Origin: Micromonospora sp. LH3U1
GTDB lineage: Bacteria > Actinomycetota > Actinomycetes > Mycobacteriales > Micromonosporaceae
Direction of reading: 5' to 3'
NCBI RefSeq assembly: GCF_028475105.1
Contig: NZ_CP116936.1
Span: 124,001-188,000, forward strand
Length of the DNA stretch: 64,000 nt
Of this stretch, positions 36,986 to 48,409 are shown piece after piece; the stretch's first letter is position 1; the number at the start of each line of letters is the position of its first letter. A program made the translations under genes and the position numbers. Below the pieces are notes generated by a model. That model worked only from the letters and a program-made list of their open reading frames with translations. It was not told where the DNA came from and ran no database searches.

Positions 36986-37317
36986 GGCGCCGGACGGGCC
37001 GCTGACCCCCAGCCTCCGGGTGCCGGGACAGCGCCGGTCAGCGACGGGTAGTCAGACGGAGAGGGCGGCGACAGGGCCGCAGCGCCGGGCTGCCCCGGAA
37101 CCGGCGGTCGGCCGATCGGCGGCGCGGCCACCGGCGGTGTCACCGGCGCCTGGGCGGCCGACGGCGGCGCGCCCCGTTGCTCGGCGACCGCCGCCCAGGG
37201 CGGTACCGCTCCACTCGCGCCCCGGTCGGTTGGATCCGGTGGCCAGAGTGGTTCGACGTCCCGCTCCGGCACCGGCTGCTGGCCGGGCACCTGCGCCCGG
37301 TCGGCGTTCTCGTCCAT
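36986..37317 (-). pseudogene. Displaced N-terminal part of the ParA-like gene
   Basis: ATG 37317 has the good site GGGGAGGG and opens a protein-like frame (MDENADRAQVPGQQPVPERD, then Pro-rich sequence up to ...SDYPSLTGAVPAPGGWG). After the G5 run (37010-37006 on this strand) this frame turns into Arg-rich nonsense, while the frame of the 721-residue ORF becomes Pro-rich. Adding one G restores one continuous protein of about 832 residues. Either a sequencing error or a real frameshift. Confidence 0.65.
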
Positions 37318-37427
37318 TACGGCCCTCCCCAGTCCTCCTGCGAGGATAGGCCCATCCGCCCACGAGGGCCGGTCGGCGCAACTCGGGTCGGTCGGTGGGC
37401 GCAGCCGAGGTCGCTGGGCGCAGCTGA

Positions 37428-39947
<2,520 letters not shown>

Positions 39948-39979
39948 CCCCACCCCCAGCCCTGCGGCCCGCACCCCCC

Positions 39980-40039
39980 GGTGATCAAGAGATTCGCGTC
40001 AATTTCGTGCGGATTCCTGACGCAAAGCTCTTGATCACC
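39980..40039. repeat. Intergenic palindrome with 22-bp arms (copy 2)
   Basis: Left arm 39980-40001 (GGTGATCAAGAGATTCGCGT...) and right arm 40018-40039 pair with two mismatches, one of them a G-U type. It lies 32 bases after the purA stop. The arms are copy 1/3 sequence with two or three changes. Confidence 0.85.
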
Positions 40040-40121
40040 AGAGGGTGGGCGGACGGGTTATCCACAGGGAGTCCGGGGTTGTCCACAGGGGCTTCGGTCA
40101 GGTGGGGCGGGTGGGCAGGGT

Positions 40122-41057
40122 GTGGGTGTGGGACCACACCAGCTTCTTCGCAACGTCGCGGCCGGGCAGGACGGAATGGTCACCCTGGAGCAGGCCTTGC
40201 GCGCCGGCCTGACCAGGGACCAGGTCCGACAGTTGCACCGGTCCGGCAGGTGGCAGCGGCTTCTGCGCGGCTGCTTCGTACCGGACGCGGAGCTGAGTGA
40301 TTCGACACTGCGGCGGGCGCGGATCCGCGCTGCGGTCGTGAGCCTTGGCCCAGGGGCCTTCGCTGTACTGGACACCGCGCTGGAGTTGCACGGCATCGCG
40401 GGTCTTCGCCGGACTTCGCAGGTCCACGTCTCGGTGCCCGTTGATCGACCCCGGCCCCAGCGCGCCCTGGCACCGTGGCTGACCGTGCATCAGGTGACCG
40501 TCGGCTCCGGCGACATCGCCGTGGTCGCCGGCGTTTGCGCGACCGCTCCGCTTCGCACCGTTTCGGATGTCGTTCTCCGGGTGGCTCGTTACCCAGCAGT
40601 CTCAGTCCTTGACTCGGCGCTGAACCAGGGCCGCATTAATGCGGAGCAATTGGCGGCGATCCCGAGCCTGATTCGGGGGCGGCGGGGCGCGGTCGCGGCA
40701 CGTGCCTGCCTGGCCGAGGCGGACGGGCGGGCGCAGTCGCCGCTGGAGACGCGTAGCCGATTGCGGTGCGTGGACGGCCGGGTGCCACCGGACACGCTGC
40801 AGTTGGAGGTCCGCGACGACGACGGATATCTGCTCGGCATCGGCGACCTGGGCTGGCGAGGCCCGAGGGTGATCGCCGAAGCGGACGGTCGTGACGCACA
40901 CGGCACGCCGGAGGCCGCGTTCGCTGACCGCCGGCGGCAGAACCGCCTGGTCAACGCCGGCTGGACCATCCTCCGCTTCACCTGGCAGGACACCCTCCAC
41001 CCCAACTACATCCCGCAAACGGTCCGCCAGGCGATCGCGGCGGCGCAACGAAGGTGA
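40122..41057 (+). CDS. AbiEi-antitoxin-type and DUF559 endonuclease-like protein
   Basis: 311 residues. The N-terminal winged helix (about 15-60: [21 protein letters not shown] then [10 protein letters not shown]) is of the AbiEi antitoxin type; the middle is the matching beta domain; the C-terminal part (about 215-305: [41 protein letters not shown]) is a Vsr/DUF559-like nuclease fold with the D...ExD arrangement. Proteins of this make-up are frequent, mostly single, in actinomycetes. No AbiEii toxin gene is adjacent, so a working toxin-antitoxin pair is not claimed. Its stop codon lies inside palindrome copy 3. Confidence 0.75.
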   Translation: MGVGPHQLLRNVAAGQDGMVTLEQALRAGLTRDQVRQLHRSGRWQRLLRGCFVPDAELSDSTLRRARIRAAVVSLGPGAFAVLDTALELHGIAGLRRTSQVHVSVPVDRPRPQRALAPWLTVHQVTVGSGDIAVVAGVCATAPLRTVSDVVLRVARYPAVSVLDSALNQGRINAEQLAAIPSLIRGRRGAVAARACLAEADGRAQSPLETRSRLRCVDGRVPPDTLQLEVRDDDGYLLGIGDLGWRGPRVIAEADGRDAHGTPEAAFADRRRQNRLVNAGWTILRFTWQDTLHPNYIPQTVRQAIAAAQRR

Positions 41058-41112
41058 TCAAGAGGTTTGCGTCAGAAACAGGCCGATCGCTGACGCAAAC
41101 CTCTTGATCACC
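41053..41112. repeat. Intergenic palindrome with 22-bp arms (copy 3)
   Basis: Arms 41053-41074 and 41091-41112 are perfect complements; inside the outer GG/CC they start TGATCAAGAGGTTTGCGTCA, identical to copy 1. The TGA of the upstream gene (41055-41057) is the first part of the element. Confidence 0.88.
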
Positions 41113-41157
41113 GCCGGTGGACGGGGGCTGGGGTGGGGGACAGTAGGATCTGGGATC

Positions 41158-42408
41158 GTGCGGGTTCTTTTGGTGGGTGGTGGTGGGCGGGAGCATGCGC
41201 TTGCGCTCGGGTTGGCTGGCGATCCGGCTGTTTCGGCGGTGGTTGCGGCGCCTGGTAACCCCGGGATCGCCTCGCTGGCTGAGTTGCGAGCCGTTAACGC
41301 TTCCGATCCGGCCGCGGTGGCGGCGTTGGCCGTGGAGACCGCCGCTGACCTGGTGGTGATCGGGCCGGAGGCGCCGCTGGTCGCCGGGGTCGCCGATGCC
41401 GTCCGCGCCAAGGGCATCGCCGTGTTCGGTCCCTCGGGTGAGGCCGCTCGGCTGGAGGGTTCCAAGGCGTTCGCCAAGGACGTGATGACCGCCGCCGGCG
41501 TGCCGACCGCCCGGGCGTACGTCTGCACGGACGACGAGAGCACCGCTCGGGCGTTGGACGAGTTCGGCGCGCCGTACGTGGTGAAGGACGACGGGCTCGC
41601 CGCCGGCAAGGGTGTGGTGGTGACCGACGACCGGTCCGCCGCGTTGGCGCACGCCCGAGAGTGCGGCCGGGTCGTGGTCGAGGAGTTCCTCGACGGCCCG
41701 GAGGTCAGCCTCTTCGTGGTCACCGATGGGGAGGCGGCGCTGCCGCTGCTGCCCGCACAGGACTTCAAGCGGCTCGGCGACGGCGACACCGGGCCGAACA
41801 CCGGCGGCATGGGAGCGTACGCACCGCTGCCCTGGGCTCCGTCCGGTCTGGTCGACGAGGTCATGCGCGACGTCGTGCACCCCACGTTGGCTGAGATGCG
41901 CCGCCGGGGTGTTCCGTTCGCTGGCCTGCTCTACGTCGGGCTTGCGATCACCGCCGACGGCCCTCGGGTCATCGAGTTCAACGCGCGCTTCGGTGACCCG
42001 GAGACCCAGGTGGTGCTCGCGTTGCTGGAGACCCCGCTGGGTGGGCTGCTGCACGCGTCGGCCACCGGCACACTGGCCGAGCATCCACCGCTGCGCTGGC
42101 GGGACGGCAGCGCCGTCACCGTGGTGCTCGCCTCCCCGGGTTACCCGGCGGCGCCGCACACCGGCGACGTCATCACCGGCGCGGACCGGCCCGGCATCAT
42201 CCACGCGGGCACCGCCCGCCGGGCCAGCGACGGCGCGTTGCTCTCCGCCGGCGGCCGGGTTCTCTGCGGTACGGCCACCGGCCCCGACCTGACCGCCGCG
42301 CGGCACGCCGCGTATGCGCTGGTGGACGGGGTGGAGTTGGCGGGCTCGCAGCACCGCACCGACATCGCCTCCGCCGCGATCGAGGACCGGATCACCATTC
42401 CCAGCTGA
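41158..42408 (+). CDS. purD: Phosphoribosylamine-glycine ligase
   Basis: 416 residues from GTG 41158. N-domain starts [19 protein letters not shown]-grasp domain with [26 protein letters not shown] and the metal-binding [12 protein letters not shown]-domain ends normally. It joins glycine to phosphoribosylamine, step 2 of purine synthesis. It follows palindrome copy 3 at 46 bases. A loose terminator hairpin lies behind. Confidence 0.96.
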   Translation: MRVLLVGGGGREHALALGLAGDPAVSAVVAAPGNPGIASLAELRAVNASDPAAVAALAVETAADLVVIGPEAPLVAGVADAVRAKGIAVFGPSGEAARLEGSKAFAKDVMTAAGVPTARAYVCTDDESTARALDEFGAPYVVKDDGLAAGKGVVVTDDRSAALAHARECGRVVVEEFLDGPEVSLFVVTDGEAALPLLPAQDFKRLGDGDTGPNTGGMGAYAPLPWAPSGLVDEVMRDVVHPTLAEMRRRGVPFAGLLYVGLAITADGPRVIEFNARFGDPETQVVLALLETPLGGLLHASATGTLAEHPPLRWRDGSAVTVVLASPGYPAAPHTGDVITGADRPGIIHAGTARRASDGALLSAGGRVLCGTATGPDLTAARHAAYALVDGVELAGSQHRTDIASAAIEDRITIPS

Positions 42409-42417
42409 ACCGGGCAA

Positions 42418-42472
42418 CCGGGCACCCGCCTCGCCGCCGTTTGATCGGTCAGACGAGGAGGCCGGGTGCCGG
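42418..42472. terminator. Terminator after purD
   Basis: CCGGGCACCCG-CCTCG (42418-42433) pairs with CGAGG-AGGC-CGGGTGCCGG (42454-42472, with an internal bulge). Convergent genes on both sides can use it. Confidence 0.55.
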
Positions 42473-42500
42473 GCCTGACACTGTGTCCCTGAGCGGTCGG

Positions 42501-44063
42501 TCAGCCGTAGTAGCGGCGCAGTTCCCGGGTCAGCACCTTGCCGGTGGCGTTGCGGGGCAGGTATTTCACGAAGATCACGTCCCGGGGGACGGAGAATCGG
42601 GCCAGGTAGTGCCGGACGTACTCGCGTACCGCCTCGGGGTCGAGCGTCTCGCCCGGGTGCAGGGCGAGGAACGCGGACAGGCGCTGGCCGTACTCGGCGT
42701 CGGGCACGCCGATCACGGCCGCCTCGCGGACCTGGGGCAGTTGGGCGACGAGATCCTCCACCTCGGACGGGAAGACGTTCTCGCCACCGGAGACGATCAT
42801 GTCGTCGGCTCGGCCGTCGACGAAGAGCAGCCCGTCGGTGTTGAGTCGGCCGAGGTCGCCGGTGTCGAGGAGGCCGTCGTGAATTTCCCGGCTGGCACCG
42901 GAGGTGTATCCCTCGAAGAGCATCTCGTTGCCGACGAAGATCCGCCCGACCCGTCCGTTGGGCACAGGTTGGCCGTCGTCGTCGAGGATTTCCAACCGGG
43001 TGCCGTGCGGCGGTCGGCCCGCGGTGGTCGGTGCCTGCCGCAGGTCCGCCGGCGCGGCGATGGACGCCCAGGAGACCTCGGTTGAGCCGTACAGGTTGTA
43101 GATCACGTCGCCGTAGACGTCCATGAACGCGGAGGCGAGCCCGCCGGGCAGGGCGGAACCGCTGACCGCGACGACCTTGAGCGGGGGGCGCGGGTCCGGC
43201 GGGGGCGCCTCCATCAGCCGCTGCAGCATCACCGGTACGGCGAAGAGGGCATTGCATCGGTGCTCGACGAGGGCGGCGAGAGTGGCGGCCGGGTCGAAGC
43301 GGCGCTGCAGCACGATGGTGGCCCGCAGCGCGAAGCAGACCTGGAGGGCGGCGAACCCCCAGGTGTGGAAGATCGGTGCCGCGATCATCACCCGGTCCCG
43401 GGTGTGCAGCGGGATGCGGTCGATGATGGACACCAGCGGGCCGAAGCCGTTCGGCGTGGGTCGACGGGCGCCCTTCGGCGCACCGGTGGTGCCTGAGGTG
43501 AGCACGATGATTCGACCGTCGCGCTCCGGCGGGCGCAGGTCACCCGGCAGTGCCCCGGCCACCAGCTCTTCGCGGGCGCGTTCGTCGAGGCGGGGCAGCT
43601 CGGCGGGGAGGCCGAGGACCCGGTCGGCGAACTCGTCGTCGTGCACCAGTAGCCGCAGTCGCTGCTCGTCGGCGACGGTGCCCAGCTGGGCCGCGGAGAG
43701 CCCGGTGTTGACCAGCACCGCGTCGACGCCGAGCAGGGTGGCCGCGACGATCGTCTCGATCAGCCCGTGGTGGTTGCGGCAGAGCACGCCGATCCGGTCG
43801 CCGGCCTGCACGCCGAGCCCTGCCCGCATTGATCGGGCCATCCGTTCGGCCCGGTCGAGCAGGTCGTGGTAGGTCAGCTCGACGCCATCCTCGTCGATGA
43901 TCGCCGGCCGGCCGGGGTCCCGGGCGGCTGCCTGGCGTAGTTCGCCGGCCAGGCTCCACCCCCACGTACGCAACGCGTTGAGCTGCGAGGCGATCCGGAG
44001 CGGGTTGCCGGGGGTGAGCAGCCCTCGACGGGTCAGCGTGGCAATGATGAACGGCAGGTCCAT
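42501..44063 (-). CDS. Acyl-CoA synthetase (AMP-binding)
   Basis: 520 residues of the ANL superfamily. Adenylation motifs: LTSGTTGAPKG (A3), NLYGSTE (A5), DTGDLGRLNTDG (A7) and the C-terminal catalytic lysine in PRNATGKVLTREL (A10). It activates a carboxylic acid, probably a fatty acid, to acyl-CoA. AGGAGG precedes the ATG. Other lipid genes (acyl-CoA dehydrogenase, SCP2 protein) lie upstream on the same strand but behind a terminator. Confidence 0.92.
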   Translation of the reverse strand: MDLPFIIATLTRRGLLTPGNPLRIASQLNALRTWGWSLAGELRQAAARDPGRPAIIDEDGVELTYHDLLDRAERMARSMRAGLGVQAGDRIGVLCRNHHGLIETIVAATLLGVDAVLVNTGLSAAQLGTVADEQRLRLLVHDDEFADRVLGLPAELPRLDERAREELVAGALPGDLRPPERDGRIIVLTSGTTGAPKGARRPTPNGFGPLVSIIDRIPLHTRDRVMIAAPIFHTWGFAALQVCFALRATIVLQRRFDPAATLAALVEHRCNALFAVPVMLQRLMEAPPPDPRPPLKVVAVSGSALPGGLASAFMDVYGDVIYNLYGSTEVSWASIAAPADLRQAPTTAGRPPHGTRLEILDDDGQPVPNGRVGRIFVGNEMLFEGYTSGASREIHDGLLDTGDLGRLNTDGLLFVDGRADDMIVSGGENVFPSEVEDLVAQLPQVREAAVIGVPDAEYGQRLSAFLALHPGETLDPEAVREYVRHYLARFSVPRDVIFVKYLPRNATGKVLTRELRRYYG

Positions 44064-44242
44064 GCCGCAGACCTCCTAGGGATGGTGCGCGGACGGGCAA
44101 CCGGGATGCCGTCCATCAGGGCGTCTTTCCTTGATCATGCACTGGGGGCGGCTGGAGGCCCAGTTGGCGTCGGCGCGGGGTGACGAAGACGGCACGGATC
44201 GTGGATTCCGGAGCGGCGCGGTAGGAGGGTGCCGCCGGCCCG

Positions 44243-44277
44243 TCGGCCCGACCCCGGTCGCGGCGGGGTCGGGCCGA
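44243..44277 (-). terminator. Terminator after acyl-CoA dehydrogenase
   Basis: TCGGCCCGACCCCG (44243-44256) pairs perfectly with CGGGGTCGGGCCGA (44264-44277) over a 7-base loop, 5 bases beyond the minus-strand stop at 44282. Confidence 0.8.
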
Positions 44278-44281
44278 AGAG

Positions 44282-45496
44282 TCAGCGGATCTGCATCCCG
44301 GAGATGGCGCGAGAGATGACCAGGCGCTGGATCTCGGAGGTGCCTTCGAAGATGGTGTAGATCTTGGCGTCCCGGTACCAGCGTTCGACCGGATGGTCGC
44401 GCAGGAACCCGGCTCCGCCGAGCAACTGCACCGCCTTCTCGGTGACCGACACGGCCACCTCGCCGGCCTTGAGCTTGGACATCGACCCCTCGCCCGCGGT
44501 GAACGGGCGATTGTTGCGGCCCATCCAGGAGGCACGCCAGACCAGCAGCCGCGCCGCGTCGATCTCCATCCGCATGTCGGCCAGCGCGAACGCGACCGCC
44601 TGGTTCTCGATGATCGGCCGCCCGAACTGGACCCGGTCCTTCGCGTAGTCCAGGGCGTACTCGTAGGCGGCCCGAGCCACGCCGAGTGCCTGCGCACCGA
44701 CCGTGGGTCGGGACAGCTCGAAGGTGCGCATCGCGGCCTGCCCGGTAACCCGCTGACCGGAGCGTGCCCGGTCGAGGCGTTGCAGCAGGGCGTCCCGCCC
44801 GCCGAGCAGGCAGCGGCCGGGCACGCGTACCCCGTCGAGGAAGACGTCGGCGGTGTGTGACGCGCGGAGGCCGAGTTTGCGCAGCTTGCGGGTGGCGGCT
44901 AGGCCGGGGGTGCCCGGCGGTACGACGAACGCCGCCTGGCCCCGGGAGCCGAGCGTGGGCTCGACTGAGGCGGTGACCACGTGCACTCCGGCGATTCCGC
45001 CGTTGGTGGCGTACGCCTTCTGCCCGGTGAGCACCCACTCGTCGGTGGCCTCGTCGTAGACGGCGCGGGTGCGCATGGCGCCGACGTCCGAGCCGGCTTC
45101 CGGCTCGCTGGTGCAGAACGCGGCGACGGCTGGCGAGTCGACGTCGCCGAAGCATTGCGGCACCCACTCGACCAGTTGGTCCGGGGTGCCGGCGCCGTAG
45201 ATGGCGGCGACGGCGAGGGAGGTGCCGAAGATGCTCAGCCCGATGCCGGAGTCACCCCAGAAGAGTTCCTCGCTGGCGATTGGCAGGGAGAGCCCGGTCG
45301 GGTCGGCCCAGCAGGTGGCGAGGAACTCGAAGCCGTAGAGGCCGACCTTGGCGGCTTCCTGGATCACCGGCCACGGGGTGTCCTCGCGCTCGTCCCACTC
45401 GGCGGCGGCCGGGCGCACGACCTCGGCGGCGAAGCCGTGCACCCAGTCGCGTAGATCCCGCTGTTCCTCGTTCAGGTCGAGCGAGAACTCAGCCAT
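44282..45496 (-). CDS. Acyl-CoA dehydrogenase
   Basis: 404 residues. Typical layout: N-terminal helical domain, FAD-contacting beta domain with FCTSEPEAGSD and AYATNGG, and the C-terminal helical domain with the signature YAKDRVQFGRPI and IYTIFEGTSEIQRLVISR. The catalytic Glu lies in FEGTSE, as in short/medium-chain enzymes and glutaryl-CoA dehydrogenases. It oxidises acyl-CoA to enoyl-CoA and passes electrons to ETF. The ATG follows the SCP2 stop after one base, so the two form an operon. Confidence 0.93.
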   Translation of the reverse strand: MAEFSLDLNEEQRDLRDWVHGFAAEVVRPAAAEWDEREDTPWPVIQEAAKVGLYGFEFLATCWADPTGLSLPIASEELFWGDSGIGLSIFGTSLAVAAIYGAGTPDQLVEWVPQCFGDVDSPAVAAFCTSEPEAGSDVGAMRTRAVYDEATDEWVLTGQKAYATNGGIAGVHVVTASVEPTLGSRGQAAFVVPPGTPGLAATRKLRKLGLRASHTADVFLDGVRVPGRCLLGGRDALLQRLDRARSGQRVTGQAAMRTFELSRPTVGAQALGVARAAYEYALDYAKDRVQFGRPIIENQAVAFALADMRMEIDAARLLVWRASWMGRNNRPFTAGEGSMSKLKAGEVAVSVTEKAVQLLGGAGFLRDHPVERWYRDAKIYTIFEGTSEIQRLVISRAISGMQIR

Positions 45497-45497
45497 G

Positions 45498-45950
45498 TCA
45501 GGCCTTGGGGATGTCGAACAGGTTGGCGATGTTGGCGGCGAGGCCGAGGTCGCCCTTCGCCTTCAGCTTGCCGGTCATGAACATCATCACCGGGTTGGCG
45601 CCACCGGAGACGATCTTCAGGAACTCGACCGGGCCCATGGTCAGGCTCAGCTTCGGGTCGTGCTGCGGGGTCTCGTTCACGTCACACTTGCCGTCGGCGA
45701 TGACCACCTCGTAGGTGTCGTTGCCGCCGTCGGGGCGACCGGTGATGACCCAGTGGATGACCGCGTTGGTGGCGCCGGCCCGGTCCGCGCGGAACAGCGA
45801 CGGCATCCGACCGAACACCTCGCCCAGGACCTTGGCGCGCAGGTCACCGGACATCACCTGAGCGATCTTGTCGTCCGGGGTGGACTTGACCAGCTGGGCG
45901 AACTCCTTGGGGCCGACGTTGGCGAAGGTGGCCGGGTCGAAGTCAGTCAT
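45498..45950 (-). CDS. SCP2 sterol-binding-domain protein
   Basis: 150 residues: a single SCP2 fold with the beta strands WVITGRPDGGNDTYEVVIADG and the C-terminal MMFMTGKLKAKGDLGLA segment, which is the conserved lipid-tunnel end. It likely carries or presents acyl chains to the dehydrogenase encoded directly downstream. The 30-bp palindrome at 45973-46002 overlaps its promoter region, so control by the divergent TetR protein is very likely. Confidence 0.88.
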   Translation of the reverse strand: MTDFDPATFANVGPKEFAQLVKSTPDDKIAQVMSGDLRAKVLGEVFGRMPSLFRADRAGATNAVIHWVITGRPDGGNDTYEVVIADGKCDVNETPQHDPKLSLTMGPVEFLKIVSGGANPVMMFMTGKLKAKGDLGLAANIANLFDIPKA

Positions 45951-45972
45951 CAGGTGCCTTCCGAAAGATTGG

Positions 45973-46002
45973 CTACTCGTGCGTAACCTTACGCACGAGT
46001 AG
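45973..46002. promoter_or_regulatory. 30-bp perfect palindrome, TetR operator
   Basis: CTACTCGTGCGTAA (45973-45986), CC, then the exact complement TTACGCACGAGTAG (45989-46002). It fills the 65-base gap between the SCP2-acyl-CoA dehydrogenase operon and the divergent TetR gene, ending 14 bases before the TetR start. Confidence 0.85.
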
Positions 46003-46015
46003 GTATGCTCGCAAG

Positions 46016-46651
46016 GTGTCCACCGGCCCCGCCTTCAAGCGCCTGCCACGCGCCGTCCGTGAGCAGCAGATGCTCGACGCGGCCGTCAAGGTCTTCTCCC
46101 GGCGCGGCTTCCACGCCGCCAGCATGGACGAGATAGCCGAGGACGCCGGCATCTCCAAGCCCATGGTGTACGCGTACCTCGGCAGCAAAGAGGAACTCTT
46201 CGTCGCCTGCCTGCACCGGGAGGGCACCCGGATGATGGAGGCCATCGCCGGTGCCGCGGCCCCCGACCTGCCGGCCGACGAGCGGCTGTGGCGAGGGCTG
46301 AGGGCGTTCTTCGGATTCGTGGGCGCCTACCGTGACGGCTGGGCGGTGCTCTACCGGCAGGCCCGGGGCGAGCAGCCGTTCGCCGGTGAGTTGGCCACCA
46401 TGCGGGCCCGGCTGGTCGAGGTGGTCGCCGGGATGCTCGACCACGCGCTGCGCGCCGAGGGCCGCGAGATCGCCGCCATCGACCTGGACGTCGTCGCGTA
46501 CGCCCTGGTCGGCGCGAGCGAGTCACTGGCCGACTGGCTCGCGGACCACCCGGAGGCCGACCCGGAGAAGACCGCCACCCGGATGATGAACGTGGCCTGG
46601 CTCGGTGCCGGCCAACTCCTGCAAGGCGTCACCTGGCGCCCACAGCAGTAA
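46016..46651 (+). CDS. TetR-family regulator of lipid genes
   Basis: 211 residues. N-terminal helix-turn-helix (about 12-62: MLDAAVKVFSRRGFHAASMD then EDAGISKPMVYAYLGSKEEL), helical ligand pocket behind. The GTG start lies very close to the palindrome, so it should repress itself and the divergent SCP2-acyl-CoA dehydrogenase operon. An acyl-CoA as ligand is likely from the neighbours, but not shown. Confidence 0.9.
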   Translation: MSTGPAFKRLPRAVREQQMLDAAVKVFSRRGFHAASMDEIAEDAGISKPMVYAYLGSKEELFVACLHREGTRMMEAIAGAAAPDLPADERLWRGLRAFFGFVGAYRDGWAVLYRQARGEQPFAGELATMRARLVEVVAGMLDHALRAEGREIAAIDLDVVAYALVGASESLADWLADHPEADPEKTATRMMNVAWLGAGQLLQGVTWRPQQ

Positions 46652-46661
46652 GGGCCGTCGG

Positions 46662-47282
46662 TCAGTGGCGGGAGGCGGCGCGGCGGTGCGCACGGCGGCG
46701 CAGCCAGCGGATCCCCTCCAGGCCGAACGTGACGATCACCGAGAGCCCCACGCCGACCAGCACGCCGCGTACCGGGTCGCGTTCGAAGGCCAACCCGCCG
46801 AAGTAGCCGAGCAGCCCGCAGTACAGCGCCCAGGTGATCGTCGCGATGCTGTCGTACAGCAGGAAGGCTCGGCGGGGATAGCCCACCGCGCCCATGGTGA
46901 GGGTGACGGCGGTCCGGCCTCCCGGCACGTACCGGGAGGTGGTCAGGATCATTCCGCCGCGCCGGTCCACCGCGCGGCGGGCCCACTCGGAGCTGGCCCG
47001 TCGCCGGCTGCCGTCGGGCAGCCGGGCCAGCCGGTGCGCGCCGCCGCCTCGACCGATGGCGTAGGAGATGTGGTCGCCGACCAGCGCGCCGATGGCGGCG
47101 CTGACGATCACCAGGGTCAGGCTGGGGTGACCGCCGCTGGCGGACAGCACCCCGGCGGTGATCACGGCTGCCTCGCCCGGCACCGCAGGGAAGAACGCGT
47201 CGACCGCGGTGAGCCCGAAGATCACCAGGTACACCCACGGCGACGTGACCGTCCCACGGAGGAGGTCGAGCAGGGCGTCCAT
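46662..47282 (-). CDS. DedA-family membrane protein (second)
   Basis: 206 residues from ATG 47282 (GGGGG upstream). Motifs: FPAVPGEAAVITAG in place of FPGD, GDHISYAIGRGGG and SRYVPGGRTAVTLTMGAV with the conserved Arg. About five membrane segments and a basic C-terminus. It is shorter and clearly different from the DedA at 23110. Likely a lipid flippase of the DedA/UptA type. Confidence 0.85.
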   Translation of the reverse strand: MDALLDLLRGTVTSPWVYLVIFGLTAVDAFFPAVPGEAAVITAGVLSASGGHPSLTLVIVSAAIGALVGDHISYAIGRGGGAHRLARLPDGSRRRASSEWARRAVDRRGGMILTTSRYVPGGRTAVTLTMGAVGYPRRAFLLYDSIATITWALYCGLLGYFGGLAFERDPVRGVLVGVGLSVIVTFGLEGIRWLRRRAHRRAASRH

Positions 47283-47377
47283 GCCCCCATGCTCGGCGGC
47301 TCGACGACGGTCGGTGGCGCTTCGCCGACATTGCGCCGACTGGTCAGCCACGCGCCGCCTCAGCTCCCTCCGTCACC

Positions 47378-48307
47378 TCATCGCTTCTCGCCGGTAGCCT
47401 CGGGATAGTGGGCGCCGTTGAAGGTGACTCGCAGCGCGTACACCGAGGTACCGGCGGTGATGAACAGGTGGTTGCGTTTCGGGCCACCGAACGTGAGGTT
47501 GGCTACCGGTTCGGGCAGCAGCAGCTTGCCGATGAGGGTGCCGTCCGGGTCGAAGCAGTGCACACCGTCCCAGGCCGCGGCCCACACGCGCCCGACGTCG
47601 TCGAGACGGATGCCGTCGAAGCGGCCGAAGTCACACTCAGCGAAGATCTTCCCGTGGTCGAGGGTGCCGTCGGCCATGACGTCGAAGACGCGGATGTGGC
47701 TGGGGTCCTGCCGAGTGTCCACGATGTAGAGCTGCTGCTCGTCGGCGGAGAACGCCAGGCCGTTGGGGCGGCGGAAGTCGGTCGCCACGATGCGCATCTC
47801 GCCCGTGGCGGGGTCCAGGCGGAACACGTAACAGGCGCCGCCGAACTCGCTGTCGCCCTTGTTGCCCTCGTAGTCACCCTGGATGCCGTAAGTCGGGTCG
47901 GTGAACCAGATCGTCCCATCGGCGCGGACGGCTACGTCGTTGGGACTGTTGAGCCGTTTGCCGTCGAATCGGTCGGCGAGCACGGTGATCGTGCCGTCGT
48001 GCTCGGTACGGGTGACCCGCCGGTTGCCCTGCTCGCACGTGACAAGCCGGCCTTGGCGGTCCACCGTGTTGCCATTGGCGTAGCCCGAGCCATGACGGTA
48101 GGCGCCGACGGCGCCGGTGGTCTCGTCCCAGCGCAGCAGCCGGTCGTTGGGGATGTCGCTCCACACCAGGTAGCGGCCAGCCGGGAAATACGCCGGCCCT
48201 TCGGTCTTACGTGCGCCGGTGTGCAGCCGTTCGACTACGAAGTCGCCGTCGCAGTCGCGGAACCGCTCGTCCAGCAGGTGGAACTCGGCGGGAACAGTGT
48301 GGGCCAT
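47378..48307 (-). CDS. SMP-30/gluconolactonase-family lactonase
   Basis: 309 residues from ATG 48307 (GGGAGG upstream). Six-bladed propeller with the metal ligands Glu in KTEGPAYF, Asn in RLNSPNDVAV and Asp in GRFDGIRLDD, plus RPNGLAFS. These bind Ca2+ or Zn2+ and hydrolyse sugar lactones. It is divergent from an Lrp-type regulator, which may control it. The exact lactone is unknown. Confidence 0.9.
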   Translation of the reverse strand: MAHTVPAEFHLLDERFRDCDGDFVVERLHTGARKTEGPAYFPAGRYLVWSDIPNDRLLRWDETTGAVGAYRHGSGYANGNTVDRQGRLVTCEQGNRRVTRTEHDGTITVLADRFDGKRLNSPNDVAVRADGTIWFTDPTYGIQGDYEGNKGDSEFGGACYVFRLDPATGEMRIVATDFRRPNGLAFSADEQQLYIVDTRQDPSHIRVFDVMADGTLDHGKIFAECDFGRFDGIRLDDVGRVWAAAWDGVHCFDPDGTLIGKLLLPEPVANLTFGGPKRNHLFITAGTSVYALRVTFNGAHYPEATGEKR

Positions 48308-48409
48308 CCGTGCCTCCCGGTTTCGGATCGTCGTTCGCCAGAAGCATATGTAGGCCGAACCTGATATGGTCAACACGTTAATGGCTAAATCATGTTCGAG
48401 GATGCGCGA

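Noticed and set aside
40122..41057. Complete AbiE toxin-antitoxin system
   Set aside because: No AbiEii nucleotidyltransferase toxin is encoded next to it; the neighbours are purA and purD.
41101..41157. Purine riboswitch upstream of purD
   Set aside because: The gap is 100 bases of which 56 are the palindrome; no conserved purine or PRPP riboswitch features were recognised.
44130..44150. TTGATCATGCAC at 44131 as a further copy of the TTGATCA palindromes
   Set aside because: No matching right arm is found in the following 100 bases, so it is a single half at best.
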